From assembly GCF_904849725.1 (NCBI RefSeq), contig NC_058523.1, positions 112,656,189 through 112,720,188 on the forward strand: a DNA stretch of 64,000 bases. The letters run 5' to 3'. The position numbers were made by a program, and so were the translations under genes. The stretch's first letter is position 1. Each line of letters starts with the position of its first letter. Positions 1 to 10,945 of the stretch are shown piece after piece. The DNA comes from Hordeum vulgare subsp. vulgare. Its lineage: Eukaryota; Streptophyta; Magnoliopsida; Poales; Poaceae. The notes beneath the pieces are model-generated. The model saw only the letters and a list, made by a program, of their open reading frames with translations, was not told the DNA's origin and ran no database searches.

Positions 1-1086
1 CGGATAAAAAAATCATAGATAAGATTTCATCATGTTTTACGAGACGGAGCCACCGCCATCGGCACCGCCACCGTCCGTTCTTCCCGGGGAGGGCTAATCT
101 GGAGTCCGTTTGGGGCTCCGTAGAGGGGGATTCGTCGCCGTCGTCCTCATCAACCCTTCTCCATTTGCAATTCCATGATGCTCACCACTAGGTGTGAGTA
201 ATTCCTTAGTAGGCTCGCTGGATGGTGATGAGGTTTGGATGAGATTGATGATGTAATCGAGGTAAGTTTGATAGGGATTGATCCCTAGTATCCACTATAT
301 TCTAAGATTGATCTTGTATGACTTTGTTATGCTTATTATTTGTCACTAGGGCCCGAGTGCCATGATTTCAGATCTGGACCTATTATGTTTTCACAAATAT
401 GAGAGTGATTTGGACCCTATCTTGCAAGTTGTATGCACATATTACGTGTCTTGATCCACATACCCTAAGGTGAGAATAATTGGGATTCTTTCCGGTGATT
501 GTCGTAGTTGGAGGAGTTCATGTATTCACCATGTGTTAATGCTTTGTTCCGGTTCTCTATTTAAAGGAGGCCTAAATATCCCAAAGTTTCCAATAGGATG
601 CCGCTGCTACGTGAGGGTAGGACAAAAGATGGCATGCAAATTCTTATCGTAAGCACGTATGACTATATACGGAATACATGCCTACATTATATTGATGAAT
701 TGGAGCTAGTTCTGTGTTGCTCTAGTGTGTAACTGTTACATGATTGATGTCATCCATATATTTCCATTGCTGATCCATGTGCCTATGATTTTCATATACT
801 AAATCTTGCTAAGTTACTATTGATGTTGTTACTCTCACACTTGCTACTCAATTGCTACTCTTACTGCTATTACCAAATTTGCCGCAATCACTGTAACCGC
901 TACTACTATTATTTCCCATGATATTATATCTTTTGTTGTAGAGATAAATCCCAGGTGCAGTTGAATTGACAACTCAACTGTCAAGGTCTATAATTATTAT
1001 TTGGGTCCCCTTGTCTGGAATCAATAAATTAGGGTGAAATACTACGTGTGAAGACTATCGCGATCCCCTATACTTGTGGGTTATTA
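1..1086 (+). mobile_element. 3' part of a Gypsy-type LTR, cut by the window edge
   Basis: No coding capacity is visible. The last 130 bases have the arrangement I know from the 3' end of several Triticeae Gypsy LTRs: a stretch about a CAGGTGCAG splice-like site, a 'caactcaact' tract, then 'cccctatacttgtgggttat' near 1056-1084. The usual terminal CA appears as TA at 1085-1086. The start lies outside the window, so I cannot tell a solo LTR from a full element, and no target duplication can be checked. Family assignment is from remembered terminal sequence only. Confidence 0.6.
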
Positions 1087-1536
1087 TCGGGCCACACCAC
1101 GCGGCGGAGCTCGGGGGTGAGAGCCAGGTATCCCCGGGTGGTAGCGATGCCTCCATTGGAGGTCGTGCAATTTTGGTGCCCGGCGGCGGCATCGTGGAGA
1201 ACACGATCCTAGTGGTCGTACGCCATCTCATGGCCCCATACGCGTCCCAAGGCATGTAGTGGATTATTTGGTAACTTTCGCCATGAGCCGCAAGCGCCAC
1301 CGGCCTGCGGCGTTGCTCCACCGCGGGCACCGGAGGAGGAGGAGGTGGAGCTTCATGCTCAGCTTGGTCGGCTCACAACAATGGAGGGAGCATGGATTTG
1401 GATGGCGCTTGGCCGTCATGACCCGACGCGATGCGTGCGGCGTCGACAAGCTCGATGATGCACCCAAGCCAGGCCTCATAGCCGTCTTCGGCGGGGCGGT
1501 AGCGCAGAAGCTCCTAAGCAATGTGCAGCGCGGAGC
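1087..1536 (-). other. GC-rich block with decayed coding remnant, left half (split by Nikita)
   Basis: This GC-rich stretch continues at 4069 once the Nikita LTR and one copy of its target duplication are removed. On the minus strand one frame reads as protein-like sequence ending in a run of six prolines (around 1325-1345), with stops in between. I cannot assign a family. The proline-rich character and setting suggest a retrotransposon gag N-terminus or similar decayed element sequence rather than a host gene. There is no intact start, splice structure or conserved motif. Confidence 0.35.
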
Positions 1537-2596
1537 GCGGGTGTTAGAGCATATTTCTCCGTATGTTGTTTTGGTAATTGATGACAATCCCTGTGGACTA
1601 ATGGTTGCATTAAGTTATATTCAAAGGATTTTTCCATATGCACTTCTTGAAGTCCATCTGTTTGTTTCAAGGAGTTTATATGATGACCAAGGTGGTATTG
1701 AAGGTATTATCCAAAGATTGGTTATAAAGATACAAGGTTGATCAAGACTAAGCAAAGAGTAAATCAAGATGATCAACACACAAAGTGTACAAGATGTACC
1801 GAGAGGGATCAAGTGATCCCACGATATGGTAAGCATTGTCCATAACGCTTTTGTGTACTAACCCATGGTCTTCGTGAGAGTTCTATGTGGGGTTAGGTGT
1901 GTTTCCATGGGTTTGCGTCAAGAGGAAGATCTCATTCAACCTATGAAGGATGACATCAAGTGGTGATCGTCATCAAGATTGCGGTAGGCAAGTTCAGGTG
2001 GAGCATCACGAATATATCATGCTTGAAGCTTGTCGTCCATTGTGGTGGCAATGGACTTTTAAAGATGTGCTGAAGAGTGGCTCACCCATAGCGAGTATGG
2101 GGAGAAATCAACTAGTCTTCATCAAACCAACGCAATCAAGATAGGTGGTCCATCTTGAGGAAGGAAAGATCATCGTCATCTAGCTCAAGAGGACTAGGTG
2201 CAAGTTATAGGTTTGCCTTTGATAGGTTTTTTTATTTTGAGATAAATTGTCATATTGTCAAGGGGTTTTTTCAAGTGAGTAGCTTGATCGTGTCGTTCGT
2301 TGAGAGCTCAAACCATTCGCATCCTTGTATCATATTTCTTGGTTCTTGTTTGGTGTTTCTCTTTGTGAGTTTTAGAGCTTATGGTCATCTTCATGACAAG
2401 CTCGGGTTCATCGAAAATGGTGTCCATATGCATCTTCTATGATGTTTTCGATGTTGGCAGTTTTTGTCGGTTCTTCATTCATAGAGGTCTCACATCACTG
2501 TTTAGATAGCTCTTGTCATCCTGAATCCAACAAGCTTTAGTTTGCTCGATTCGTAGCTCGTATGCGAAAGTTATTACTGTCTGAGTACCAGAGCTA

Positions 2597-2933
2597 AACA
2601 GGTGGTAGTACCGCTCGATACCACGATAGTACCACTTGGACGGTACTTCCGTTGTGTAAAGAGAGGACGTAGTTTTTTTTACTACCGCCTGAGGGCGGTA
2701 GTACCGCAACCATGTCCAGTACTAGCGTGTTGAATTTTGGCATAGTCGTAGCCTCGGCAGAGGTAGACAGGGAAGTAATTTTTTTTACTTCCGTGTAACT
2801 CCTGTGGTAGTACCGTAAGGGCGTGCGATAGTACCGCTCCGGAGGTTCTACCACTCGTTGCTTCGTGCAGTAGTTCCTCCCACTGTCACTATCGTGCGTG
2901 CGGTAGTACGGCACCGGGCAGCGGTAGTACCGC
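2597..2933. repeat. Cluster of short palindromes, GCGGTAGTACCGC type, in the Nikita LTR
   Basis: At least eight degenerate copies of GCGGTAGTACCGC or its core GGTAGTACC occur here, for example around 2600, 2620, 2640, 2690, 2810, 2830, 2900 and 2920. Each is a near-perfect dyad. They lie just upstream of the LTR TATA box, where an LTR enhancer would be expected. Function is not shown by the sequence. Confidence 0.75.
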
Positions 2934-2983
2934 TCTGCTCGGGCTGTAAGTGGGGGTAACAGTTGGATTTCCCCCACCCCCAC

Positions 2984-2990
2984 TATATAA
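2984..2990 (+). promoter_or_regulatory. TATA box of the Nikita LTR
   Basis: TATATAA followed by AGGGGG lies 1,079 bp before the LTR end, just after a C-rich stretch. Position and orientation fit the U3/R promoter of a plus-strand LTR, with transcription starting near 3015. This is motif evidence only. Confidence 0.6.
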
Positions 2991-4068
2991 AGGGGGTCTT
3001 CTTCCCCAATGGTTCTTATCTGTTGAGCTCGTATTCTTCCCCCATTGTTGACCTTCTTCGAGCTTGCTAACTCTGAGTCCCTCCAATGATTCTTGCTCCT
3101 TTTTGAGGGAAAAGAGAGAGGAGATCTAGATCCACATTTCCACCAATCACTTTCTCTTCTAAGTGAGGGAAACCCCTTGGATCTAGTTCTTGGAGTTCTT
3201 GATGTTCTTCTTTGTTCTTCCTCTCATTTTCCACCATAGCATTAGTTGTTGTGGTGGGATTTTGGAGTGAAGGACTTGGGCACTCTGTGTGCCCTTGCCA
3301 TTGCATTTGGTGCATAGGTTTGAGTTCTCCACGGTGATACGTGGAAGTGAAGTTTGAAAAGCTCATTACCCTTTGGTACTTGGTACCCTGGAGATTGTTC
3401 CTCGTGGATGCTTTGGCGTCCTAGAAGCTTGGTGGTGCCTCGGAGCTCAATCATTGTGGTGTAAAGCTCCGGTCAAGCGTCTGGGTCTCCAATTAAGTTG
3501 TGGAGATTGCCCCGAGCATTTGTGGTCACCTCGAAACCATATGCCATTGTGGTGAAGCTTCATGGTATTGCTGGGAGCCTCCAATTAAGTTGTGGAGATT
3601 GCTCCAACCTTGTTTGTACGGGTTCGATGACTGCCCTCAAGAGTCCCTTAGTGGAATCACGGCATCTTGCATTGTGCGAAGGCGTGAGGAGATTACGGTG
3701 GCCTCAGTGGCATCTTGGGGAGCATTGTGCCTCCACATCACTCCAAACGGCGATTAGCATCCGCAAGGGTGTGAACTTCGGATACATTGTTGTCTCCGCG
3801 TGCCTTGGTTATCTCTCACCCGAGCTCTTTAATTATGCTTTTTACTTTGTGATAGCCATATTGTTTCTTGTTTTATGTCTTGCTATCACTTAGTTGTTTA
3901 TCTTGCTTCGCATAAGTTGTTGGTGCACATATGTCAGCCTAGTTGTTTTAGGTTTTGTGCTTGACAAATTAAACGTTAGTTTTATTCCGCATTTGTTTAA
4001 GCCTAAACCGTATTTATTTTAAAAGCCTATTCACCCCCTCTAGGCGACATCCACGTCCTTTCAGCGGG

Positions 4069-4433
4069 GCCGAAGGGTTACGCTATGCGAGCGAGGAGGC
4101 AGTGGTAGAGTGGTCGCGCGCTTGCTCGTTTACGGTCGGGTGGACAGAGGAGGCCACATACTCCCTGACATGCTCCGTGAAGGCCCGAGGACGCCGCCCC
4201 GGAGTGCCACGGGCAGCAGGTGCCTTGTTGGCGGCTCGGCACATGGCACGCTCCCGGCGGGCTCGAGCCTCGTCCATGTCGATGCTGGTGTCGAGGTTAA
4301 GGGCCCGAAGTCAGCAAGTTGAGGTTGAGGGCACGGACATGTATATATATGTGAACTTGTTGGACATGTTGGATATAGTTGTATATATATTGTTGTTTGA
4401 ATTGCAGGTTTGTTCGGACAAATAGTTAAAAAA
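4069..4433 (-). other. GC-rich block with decayed coding remnant, right half
   Basis: This is the continuation of 1087-1536 across the Nikita insertion. A minus-strand frame of about 64 codons (4277 to 4083) is rich in Arg and Ala (RARRERAMCRAANKAPAARG) and ends in TAG close to the insertion point. I do not recognise the family. The two halves together look like an old GC-rich transposon coding piece. From 4337 the sequence becomes AT-rich with a short TATATATAT run. Confidence 0.35.
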
Positions 4434-4699
4434 GGTATTATGGGGTATCATATAGTAGTATCATGCATACGATACTATTGCATGATACTATCTTTATAGT
4501 GCATAGTATCATAAAATAGTATCATAGATGACCTTATTTATTGACATGCATGTCACGTAGTAGCATAGCATTTAACATGTTACGGTATCTACCTATGTTA
4601 CTCTAATCCTCTTTCTCTTCTTTAATTGTCTGCCACATCAGCATATTTGCTAGTCCCAAATACATGATACTACCTTAGTTACTCCCACTATGGCCAGCC
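4434..4699. mobile_element. Tourist-like MITE, degenerate copy
   Basis: About 266 bp, noncoding and full of 'gatact/agtatc' dyads. The right end (…CTATGGCCAGCC, followed by TAA) is the inverted form of the left end (GGTATTATGGGGTATCAT), although the left end has decayed. The same family occurs in better condition at 55722-55995, with 3-bp TAA duplications as expected for Tourist (PIF/Harbinger) MITEs. Confidence 0.65.
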
Positions 4700-4914
4700 T
4701 AAGCCGAGTTCAACACTCGTCTTACCTCCTATACACCGAGTGTAGTTGGAAAAACACTTGGCTTACATCATATACGTCTAGTGCATTTGGGAAAACACTC
4801 GGCCTTAATGATACGCAGACAGGTCGTGTGAGTTCCCAGAATCAAGTGACTCTACCCAATTTGTTTGTAAAATAATTGTATTTAATAAAGTATTTGGCTT
4901 ATACATCATGTATT

Positions 4915-5010
4915 AATTACAGATCTCGACTTACGTACATGTCGTGTACTTCCTCTTTTCCAAATTACAGATTTTGACTTACGTACATGCCGTGTACTTC
5001 CTTTATTTCT
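4915..5010. repeat. 48-bp tandem duplication
   Basis: Two tandem copies, 4915-4962 and 4963-5010, start AATTACAGAT and share 'cttacgtacatg.cgtgta'. They differ at only a few positions in the first 40 bases. The second copy runs into the left end of the Stowaway MITE. Confidence 0.7.
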
Positions 5011-5123
5011 AAATATAGCCTTTTTAAAGATTTTATTATAACTACATATGGATGTACATACATATATTTTACTCCGTATATAGTCCGCAGTAATTTTTTA
5101 AAGAACTTATATTTAGAAACATA
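4997..5123. mobile_element. Stowaway-type MITE, degenerate
   Basis: The left end CTTCCTTTATTTCTAAATATA and the right end TATATTTAGAAACA are inverted repeats. They are decayed forms of the Triticeae Stowaway (Mariner) terminus CTCCCTCCGTTCCTAAATATA. The interior has the usual 'ttttaaagattt…tacatatggatgtacatacat…actccgtat' arrangement. The flanking dinucleotide is TA on both sides, as expected for Mariner-type target duplication. Confidence 0.7.
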
Positions 5124-5587
5124 CTAAACTGCACTCGGCTTACAAGGACGAAAAGAGCTTAGGACACGAAAAGGAGGCCAGTGATACACTCGACTTACCT
5201 ATAAGCCAAGAAGGCTCTCGGCTTACGTATACTTTGTGAGTGCCCTAATGTAATTGGCTTACATGGAATACGTGGCTACACGCGACCGTCCTACGTTAAA
5301 AGATTAACCCACTGATACACTTGGGTTACCGTGATTCCACGTGACACCATCATTACCGTCGACTAGCTGTCATGTCAATTTATTTCTTCATGAGCCATCA
5401 TTTTGATCTTGACTTATAGATAATTGCCTGTGAATAGAATCTCAGCTTACACCATATAAGCCGGTCTAATATAAGCCAAGAGGCGTAAGCCAGGTGTAAC
5501 GCTCGGCTTATAGTAAGTTGGAAGTTTTTTTTGTGATAATAAATTGGAAGTTAAAGTGACCTTCATCGAGTATTTTTCACACTCGGC

Positions 5588-5669
5588 TTTATTTTTGATT
5601 TTCCTGTAATGTGTGGGAGAATTTATATTTTGCAAACATATTACAAACAATTGCAATATGTGCTTCTCA
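5588..5669 (-). promoter_or_regulatory. G6PDH: Displaced G6PDH 3' UTR and polyadenylation region
   Basis: If the LINE at 5683-27772 and one copy of its target duplication are removed, this stretch follows the G6PDH stop codon at a distance of about 65 bp on the minus strand. Read in gene direction it is AT-rich, with TTTGTAATATG and AAATATAAA followed by an AATAAA (plus 5588-5593). These resemble plant far- and near-upstream polyadenylation elements. That it once ended the G6PDH transcript is inference from reconstructing the insertion. Confidence 0.5.
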
Positions 5670-5682
5670 TGTTCGTCACAAC
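5670..5682. repeat. LINE-1 target-site duplication, left copy (partner at 27774-27786)
   Basis: TGTTCGTCACAAC at 5670-5682 matches TGTTCGTCACAGC at 27774-27786 in 12 of 13 positions. The right copy begins one base after the LINE's A8 tail. A 13-bp direct repeat with a poly(A) tail on one side is the mark of target-primed LINE insertion, and it fixes both ends of the element. Confidence 0.88.
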
Positions 5683-6093
5683 CTCCCTCCAAGCTTGGGA
5701 CAAATAAAGGTAGGCCACATCAAAATCCAATTAGCAGTGGCCAATTACATTATCGTGCGGCTTGATAGAGCCCAAGAGCGAAGGTCTCTCACCAGCGAAG
5801 AACTATGGCTACGACGAACTCTCAAATTAACCTTGCAAGGTCTTGCCTTGCTAGAGCGGACTATTGAGAGACAAAGATATCAGATGAGATGGATTAAGGA
5901 AGGGGACGCTAACACAAAGCTATTTCAGCTAGTGGCAGATGGCAGGCACATAAAAAACTTCATACCACACGTCAAAGTTGGAGACCAAATCATCACGGAC
6001 CAGCAGCAAAAGGAGCAGCTTTTCACGGCGGCCTTTGAGCAAATCCTTGGAAAGGCTGCCGCACGAGAGAGCACCTTGAACCTCGAGTTCCTT
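5683..6093 (+). pseudogene. LINE ORF2 fragment 1 (region before the RT domain)
   Basis: One open frame encodes a typical plant LINE ORF2 spacer between endonuclease and reverse transcriptase. It includes 'ERTIERQRYQMRWIKEGDAN' followed by TKLFQLVADGRHIKNFI. It is cut at codon Leu 6091-6093 by the Sukkula LTR. The upstream endonuclease domain was never copied into this locus (5' truncation). Confidence 0.85.
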
Positions 6094-6390
6094 TGTCACG
6101 CCCAAGATGCGACTCTATCCTCAATTTGGCATGAGGGCCTCGTCAGGGATAGAAGCGCATCTCGTCGTGTCGCAAGAATGGATATCATTACAAGTACATG
6201 TACTGAAAAGAAGAGATGTATATAGAGTCGGCTTACACTCGCCACAAGCTACATCAGAGTCACATCAGTACATTACATAATCATCAAGAGTAAGAGCAAG
6301 GTCCGACTATGGACGGAAACAAACGACAAAAGAAGAACGACGTCCATCCTTGCTATCCCAGGCTGCCGGCCTGGAACCCATCCTAGATCG

Positions 6391-6411
6391 ATGAAGAAGA
6401 AGAAGAAGAAG
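6391..6411. repeat. (GAA)n microsatellite
   Basis: About seven tandem GAA triplets at 6391-6411 inside the Sukkula LTR; a simple repeat with no further signal. Confidence 0.8.
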
Positions 6412-9400
6412 CAACTCCAAATGAACAATCAACGCGCTCGCGGCAAGTAACCTTTACCTGTACCTGCAACTGGTGTTGTAGTAATCTGTGAGCCACAGGG
6501 GACTCAGCAATCTCATTTCCAAAGGTATCAAGACTAGCAAAGCTTAATGGGTGAGGTATGGTTAAGTGGTGAGGCTGCAGCAGCGACTAAGCATATATTT
6601 GGTGGCTAAACTTACGAGTACAAGAAATAAGAGGGGGAAGATCTACGCATAACGGACGTGAACTACTGACGATCAAATGAATGATCCTGACACCTACCTA
6701 CGTCAGACATAACCCCACCGTGTCCTCGATCGGAGAAGGAACTCACGAAAGAGACAGTCATGGTTACGCACACAGTTGGAAAGTTTTAATTAAGTTAACT
6801 TCAAGTTATCTAGAACCAGTGTTAAACAAAGCTTCCACGTTGCCACATAACCACGGGCACGGCTTTCCGAAAAGATTTAACCCTGCAGGAGTGCTCCAAC
6901 TAGTCCATCACAAATTACCACAAGCCGCATGGAAATCCTCAATCACCAAGCTCGCGATCTCGTCGGATTCCCTAGTGGAAAACCTCAACTCCGAGATTAC
7001 CCAAAGCATCACCGGAATCCCGATGCACAAGATATCTCGTCAAAGGTAAAACTAATCCAGCAAGGCCGCCCGACGTGTCGACGATCCCGATAGGAGTCGT
7101 GTACCTCGTTCTCAGGACACGACGGATGAGCGATGGTTACCACGCCAAACGCCGAGTTGCCCCGGGTAGCGTTAATAAGCTGCTCTGTTTTGGACCAACA
7201 CTCATGAGGAGCACTAGCCCGGGGGTTGATTAAATTATCCTCGGGGCCCGGGAAGTCCCTATGCAATTTTATTAGGTGATTAGGCAAATGTAGTACCAAT
7301 GTTGGGCCTTGCCAGACCAGCTTTAATCTAAAACGAATTATCAAGGGGGTCCCCATAACAACCTCGGTCGTGTTAGGAGCGCTCATTTATGGAACATAAC
7401 AACGGTAGCCGGAAACTAAGGGGGCAAAGGTGGAACAAAACACCAGGCTAGAAAGGCCGAGCCTTCCACCTTTTACCAAGTATATAGGTCCATTATATTA
7501 AATAGCATTAATAAGGTGATATAACAAGGAACCCATGTTTTCACATGGAAGCAACTGCACCTGCAACTAGCAACGCTAACACAGGGTTAAGCAAGCAGTA
7601 ACATAGCCAATCAGTGGTTTGCTAGGTTGAACAGGTTGAAGGTTTCATGGCATTGTTGAGAGGCTGATATTTAACATGTGGTAGGCAACGAGACATAATC
7701 GATAGAAGCGATCAAACTAGCATGGCAATGATAGTAATGGTATCTGGGGAAATGATCATCTTGCCTGAGATCCCGCTTGGAAGAAGAACAACTCCGTGAA
7801 GTCGGCGAACCAACGTAGTCGAATGGGTCCTCACATTCCGACACGCTTGCGGAACTCTATCGAGATGAAGCAAACCGGAAACACAAATCAACACACGGAA
7901 TTCACCACATGATGCACACCACAAATGATGCATGAGCAGCTGAAAACATGCAAGTCACGGCATGACAATTCACACAATCAAACACTACACATTAAGTGAA
8001 GTTCAATATCCAACGAGTTGCATATTAACGAAACTCCACGTTTGATTATTTAGTTCTATCCCGATTAGGTACACGACAATATTAAATGTGATTAAACATG
8101 GCAAGAGGTGAAGCGTAATTAAACTATCTATCTAGGCATTTTAAATGAGGTCGGAAATGACATATAGCATCTCCGAAACGACCTCATATGTTAATTTACA
8201 ATTCTATCCAGATCTGTACTAATGCTTTAATTAGTTGTTAAACAGCAAAACAAATAGGTACACGTGATTCTACGCGTCAAGGCAAGAAACCTACACATAA
8301 AGAACATCTCCAACGGAGCTATGGTTCAAAAGATACAAGCACCGCAAGATATGATGGCATGAATGCAATATGTGTGCAACGACGGCTACGAGCACTTCAA
8401 AACAAACAACCAGCAAGAGAAAATGAAACTACACAAGATACTAAGCAAGTTTCATGTAGGACACGATCAAATCGGAGCTACGGTTCAACATCTACGAGCA
8501 AAACAAGAAAACACTACAATCTGCCAAAATCAGCCACATAGCACTTTCTACGCCCCACAACTACGAGCTACACATCTCCGATATGCTCAAGCAAGGCATG
8601 GCACGGAAGAGCACAAGAAGCACTACTACAAACAACTAACAACAACTAGCATGGCATCATGGATCACTAGGGAAAGAAGACACAAAATGGCATCTCACAC
8701 ACTATTTCAGACTTGGTGAAAATAGCACCTCATGAAAGTGCAGTTTTCGATCTGAAGCTATATTGACAGCAACAAAACCATAAGCTACAGGACTCCAAAT
8801 GACATGAAAATTAACAGCATGCTAGAGAAACTCAAGGGCTACAACTAACTCCATTGGACCAACCTCAAAAGAGCTACATATCAAAACATAGAAGCAAGAC
8901 AAGACAACAACAAAATATAACAGATTCCAGACTTAGAAATATTTCAGCTCCTCCAAATCAGCACTATTTCTAGCAACTTGAGAGCAAGCAAATCACACCT
9001 AAACATGCATTTCTATTGCAACCAAAAATACGAGGGGCTAGTCTAAACACCCAAGATCAACTCTCTAGTTGACAACTCCGTCAAACGAAGCACGGAATAA
9101 AACCTACGAAATAAACAAAAGGGCAACACGGCAAAATATCTCGAGAACTAACTTCCTCAAAAGCTAAAACTAATTGCACAAAAAATCCATGGGATTTTTC
9201 TACCCCGGAAACATATAAAATATGTGGGGTTGCAACACAAAATAAAGCCACACTAAAATGCGAGATAACAACCTATACACGGGAAAAAATCTAGCGGCAA
9301 ATCCCTACACGCAAAAATACGCGTGTCCACTCTAAAATACCTGGCAAATTAGTCCCTAAAACATGGGCATTTCTAAAACACCATACGAGCAACCCGGACT

Positions 9401-9622
9401 TGCACGAAAATTAAATACGGGGCGTGTCCTATTGAAACAGCATGCAAAACTAGGCGTTAGGTACGCTAAACAACTTCAAACAAATATGCAAGTTGTGAAA
9501 TCGTGTTCTACTCGCGAAGCTACCCCAAAGCCATATAAAATACGCCTCGATCCGACTAACGGGTAAAAAGTTACGGGTATTTTAAAATCGTCTAATTCTG
9601 GAATTTAATAATCCGAATAAAC

Positions 9623-10340
9623 CTAATTAACTACTGGGCCGAACAGGGGGATCTCACCTAGGCCGCCTGGAGGAAGGAGGCGAGGCGGTGGAGGAGCCGG
9701 CTCGAGGCTGGGCCTGGGGAGGTGCTGCGGCACCGGACTGGGCCTGCTGCGGGGCCCAGCCGAGGGGGCGGTTGGCGCTGGGCCGCGGGGGAGGGGCGCG
9801 GTCAACGCCTGGAGGAGGGATCGAGTGCTGGCCTCCTGACGGATCTGACAGCCAGTGACGAGGTCCTTCAGCGACGGCTGCTGGCGGCGGCTCCACGGGC
9901 GCAGGACATCAACGCGGGGCAGCTCCGGCGCACGCGGCGCGCGGCTGATGGCCCTGGCAGCGCGACGGCGGCGGCTGGCGGCGGCGCAAGGATCGGCTTG
10001 GCCGATGCGGTGCAGGGAGGCGCGGGAAATGGAGCTGGGCGACGGGAGCTCCGGTAGGGAGGCGGCCTTCAGCGACGGGAGCGGGCAAGGGCCAGCCCTC
10101 GCAGCGGCTCGAGACGCGGGGCCAGCAGGAGAAGCTGCGCTGGATGCGGCGGCGCAGGAGGGCTCTGGTCGAGCTCGGGGCAGGAGCTCGGGCTCCCCGG
10201 GCAAGGCGGCGGCGGGATGGGCTCGGCCGGGCCCGATCTGGGCTCGGCGGGCCCTGGCGGCGGCTGAGGGAGGAGGTGCTGCGGGGAGAGAGAGAGGGTG
10301 CGGGAGAGACTAGGGTTTGGCACGAAAATCGATGCACGGG
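9623..10340 (-). other. GC-rich leader region of the Sukkula LTR
   Basis: This block is extremely GC-rich, so several frames on both strands stay open for more than 100 codons by composition alone. On the minus strand it follows the TATA box and an AAACCCTAG motif (10308-10316). That is how a plant gene 5' leader looks, and it probably represents the R/U5 start of the LTR transcript. The minus frame 10204-9623 is Pro/Ala/Arg-rich low complexity, so I do not call a protein. Confidence 0.55.
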
Positions 10341-10370
10341 CGAGGGGGTTGATTAAAATTAGCACGGGGT

Positions 10371-10380
10371 CTATATATAG
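10371..10380 (-). promoter_or_regulatory. TATA box of the Sukkula LTR
   Basis: CTATATATAG, a palindrome, lies 560 bp into the LTR in its own (minus) direction. It is followed about 65 bp later by AAACCCTAG and a CT-rich leader. Position and neighbours fit the LTR promoter. Confidence 0.55.
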
Positions 10381-10945
10381 ACATATGGGGGGCTAGGTTA
10401 CCCGGAATTTCGTTTCGGATCCAAATGTGCGGTCGGATTCGGACAATTCCGAACGCGGGAATGGGTACGCGGCCATGTAGAGGGGATATCCGGAGACGAC
10501 AGGGAAAACGGGCGGCGCGGCAACGAATTTAAAACACCGACAGACGTCCGACGGTAGCCCGAATACGGTGCCGCTACGGTCGACCGTTCGGGTACCAGAC
10601 GGTCTCCGATCGCGACGAAATTCGACAGGCGGCCTAGCTATAATAAAACAACACCACATATCAAATCTCAACTCGATGAGAGAAAGTTTTACGCACACTT
10701 TTAAAAACAGGGATTTGACGATGTCGCGGGCGCGTGCGTGTGCGGTCGGGCTCAGAACGGACAACGGCGAGAACCGGCAACTAACAACGGATGCAAGTTT
10801 TGAAAACGGGCGGCAATGGGATGCCGATGCAATGCTGATGATGCGCATGATGAGATGATGATGCAACAAAATAAAATAACCACACGATGAAAACGGAATA
10901 GAAGGGGAATCTTATGGAACGTCGGCATCGGGCTGTCACATCCTT

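Larger units (their letters stand above)
1542..4063 (+). mobile_element. Nikita solo LTR
   Basis: This 2,522-bp unit starts TGTTAGAGC, ends CCTTTCA and is flanked by a GCGGG duplication. There is no internal domain or second LTR, so it is a solo LTR left by LTR-LTR recombination. Near the 3' end it contains 'gcatttgtttaagcctaaac' (3990-4009) and 'cccctctaggcgacatcc' (4035-4052). From memory these match the published Nikita LTR marker primers, apart from one base in the first. A TATA box at 2984 puts the promoter on the plus strand. It interrupts a GC-rich block whose halves lie at 1087-1536 and 4069-4433. Confidence 0.85.
1537..4068. repeat. 5-bp target-site duplication GCGGG flanking the Nikita LTR
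   Basis: GCGGG occurs at 1537-1541 directly before the TG start of the LTR and again at 4064-4068 directly after its CA end. A perfect 5-bp duplication flanking a TG...CA unit is the integrase footprint of an LTR retrotransposon, and it fixes the boundaries of the solo LTR. Confidence 0.9.
4700..5587. repeat. AT-rich flank with dispersed degenerate CACTCGGCTTAC-like repeats
   Basis: No gene. Copies or close variants of CACTCGGCTTA(C/T) recur on both strands: near 4703, 4717, 4735, 4756, 4796, 5133, 5189, 5216, 5461, 5500 and 5580. This resembles the subterminal repeats of a decayed CACTA or Mutator-like element, but I see no terminal repeats. Before LINE insertion this was the distal 3' flank of the G6PDH gene. 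Confidence 0.45.
6094..10940 (-). mobile_element. Sukkula solo LTR (4.85 kb)
   Basis: The unit starts TGTCACGCCC and ends GGGCTGTCACA on the plus strand, flanked by perfect TCCTT duplications (6089-6093 and 10941-10945). The complement of 6094-6119 ends GCATCTTGGGCGTGACA. From memory this matches the Sukkula LTR marker primer with one mismatch. A length near 4.9 kb fits Sukkula, a large retrotransposon derivative (LARD) with unusually long LTRs. On the minus strand it reads promoter (TATA at 10371), GC-rich leader, then a long AT-rich noncoding stretch. No internal domain is present, so it is a solo LTR. Confidence 0.85.

Noticed and set aside
9623..10365. Several overlapping frames over 100 codons on both strands
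   Set aside because: The region is so GC-rich that stops are rare in all frames. The products are low-complexity Pro/Ala/Arg, and the region lies within a noncoding Sukkula LTR.
6094..10940. A large DNA transposon with terminal inverted repeats
   Set aside because: The ends look inverted over about 20 bp, but TG…CA termini, a 5-bp duplication, an internal promoter layout and the recalled Sukkula LTR end favour a solo LTR.
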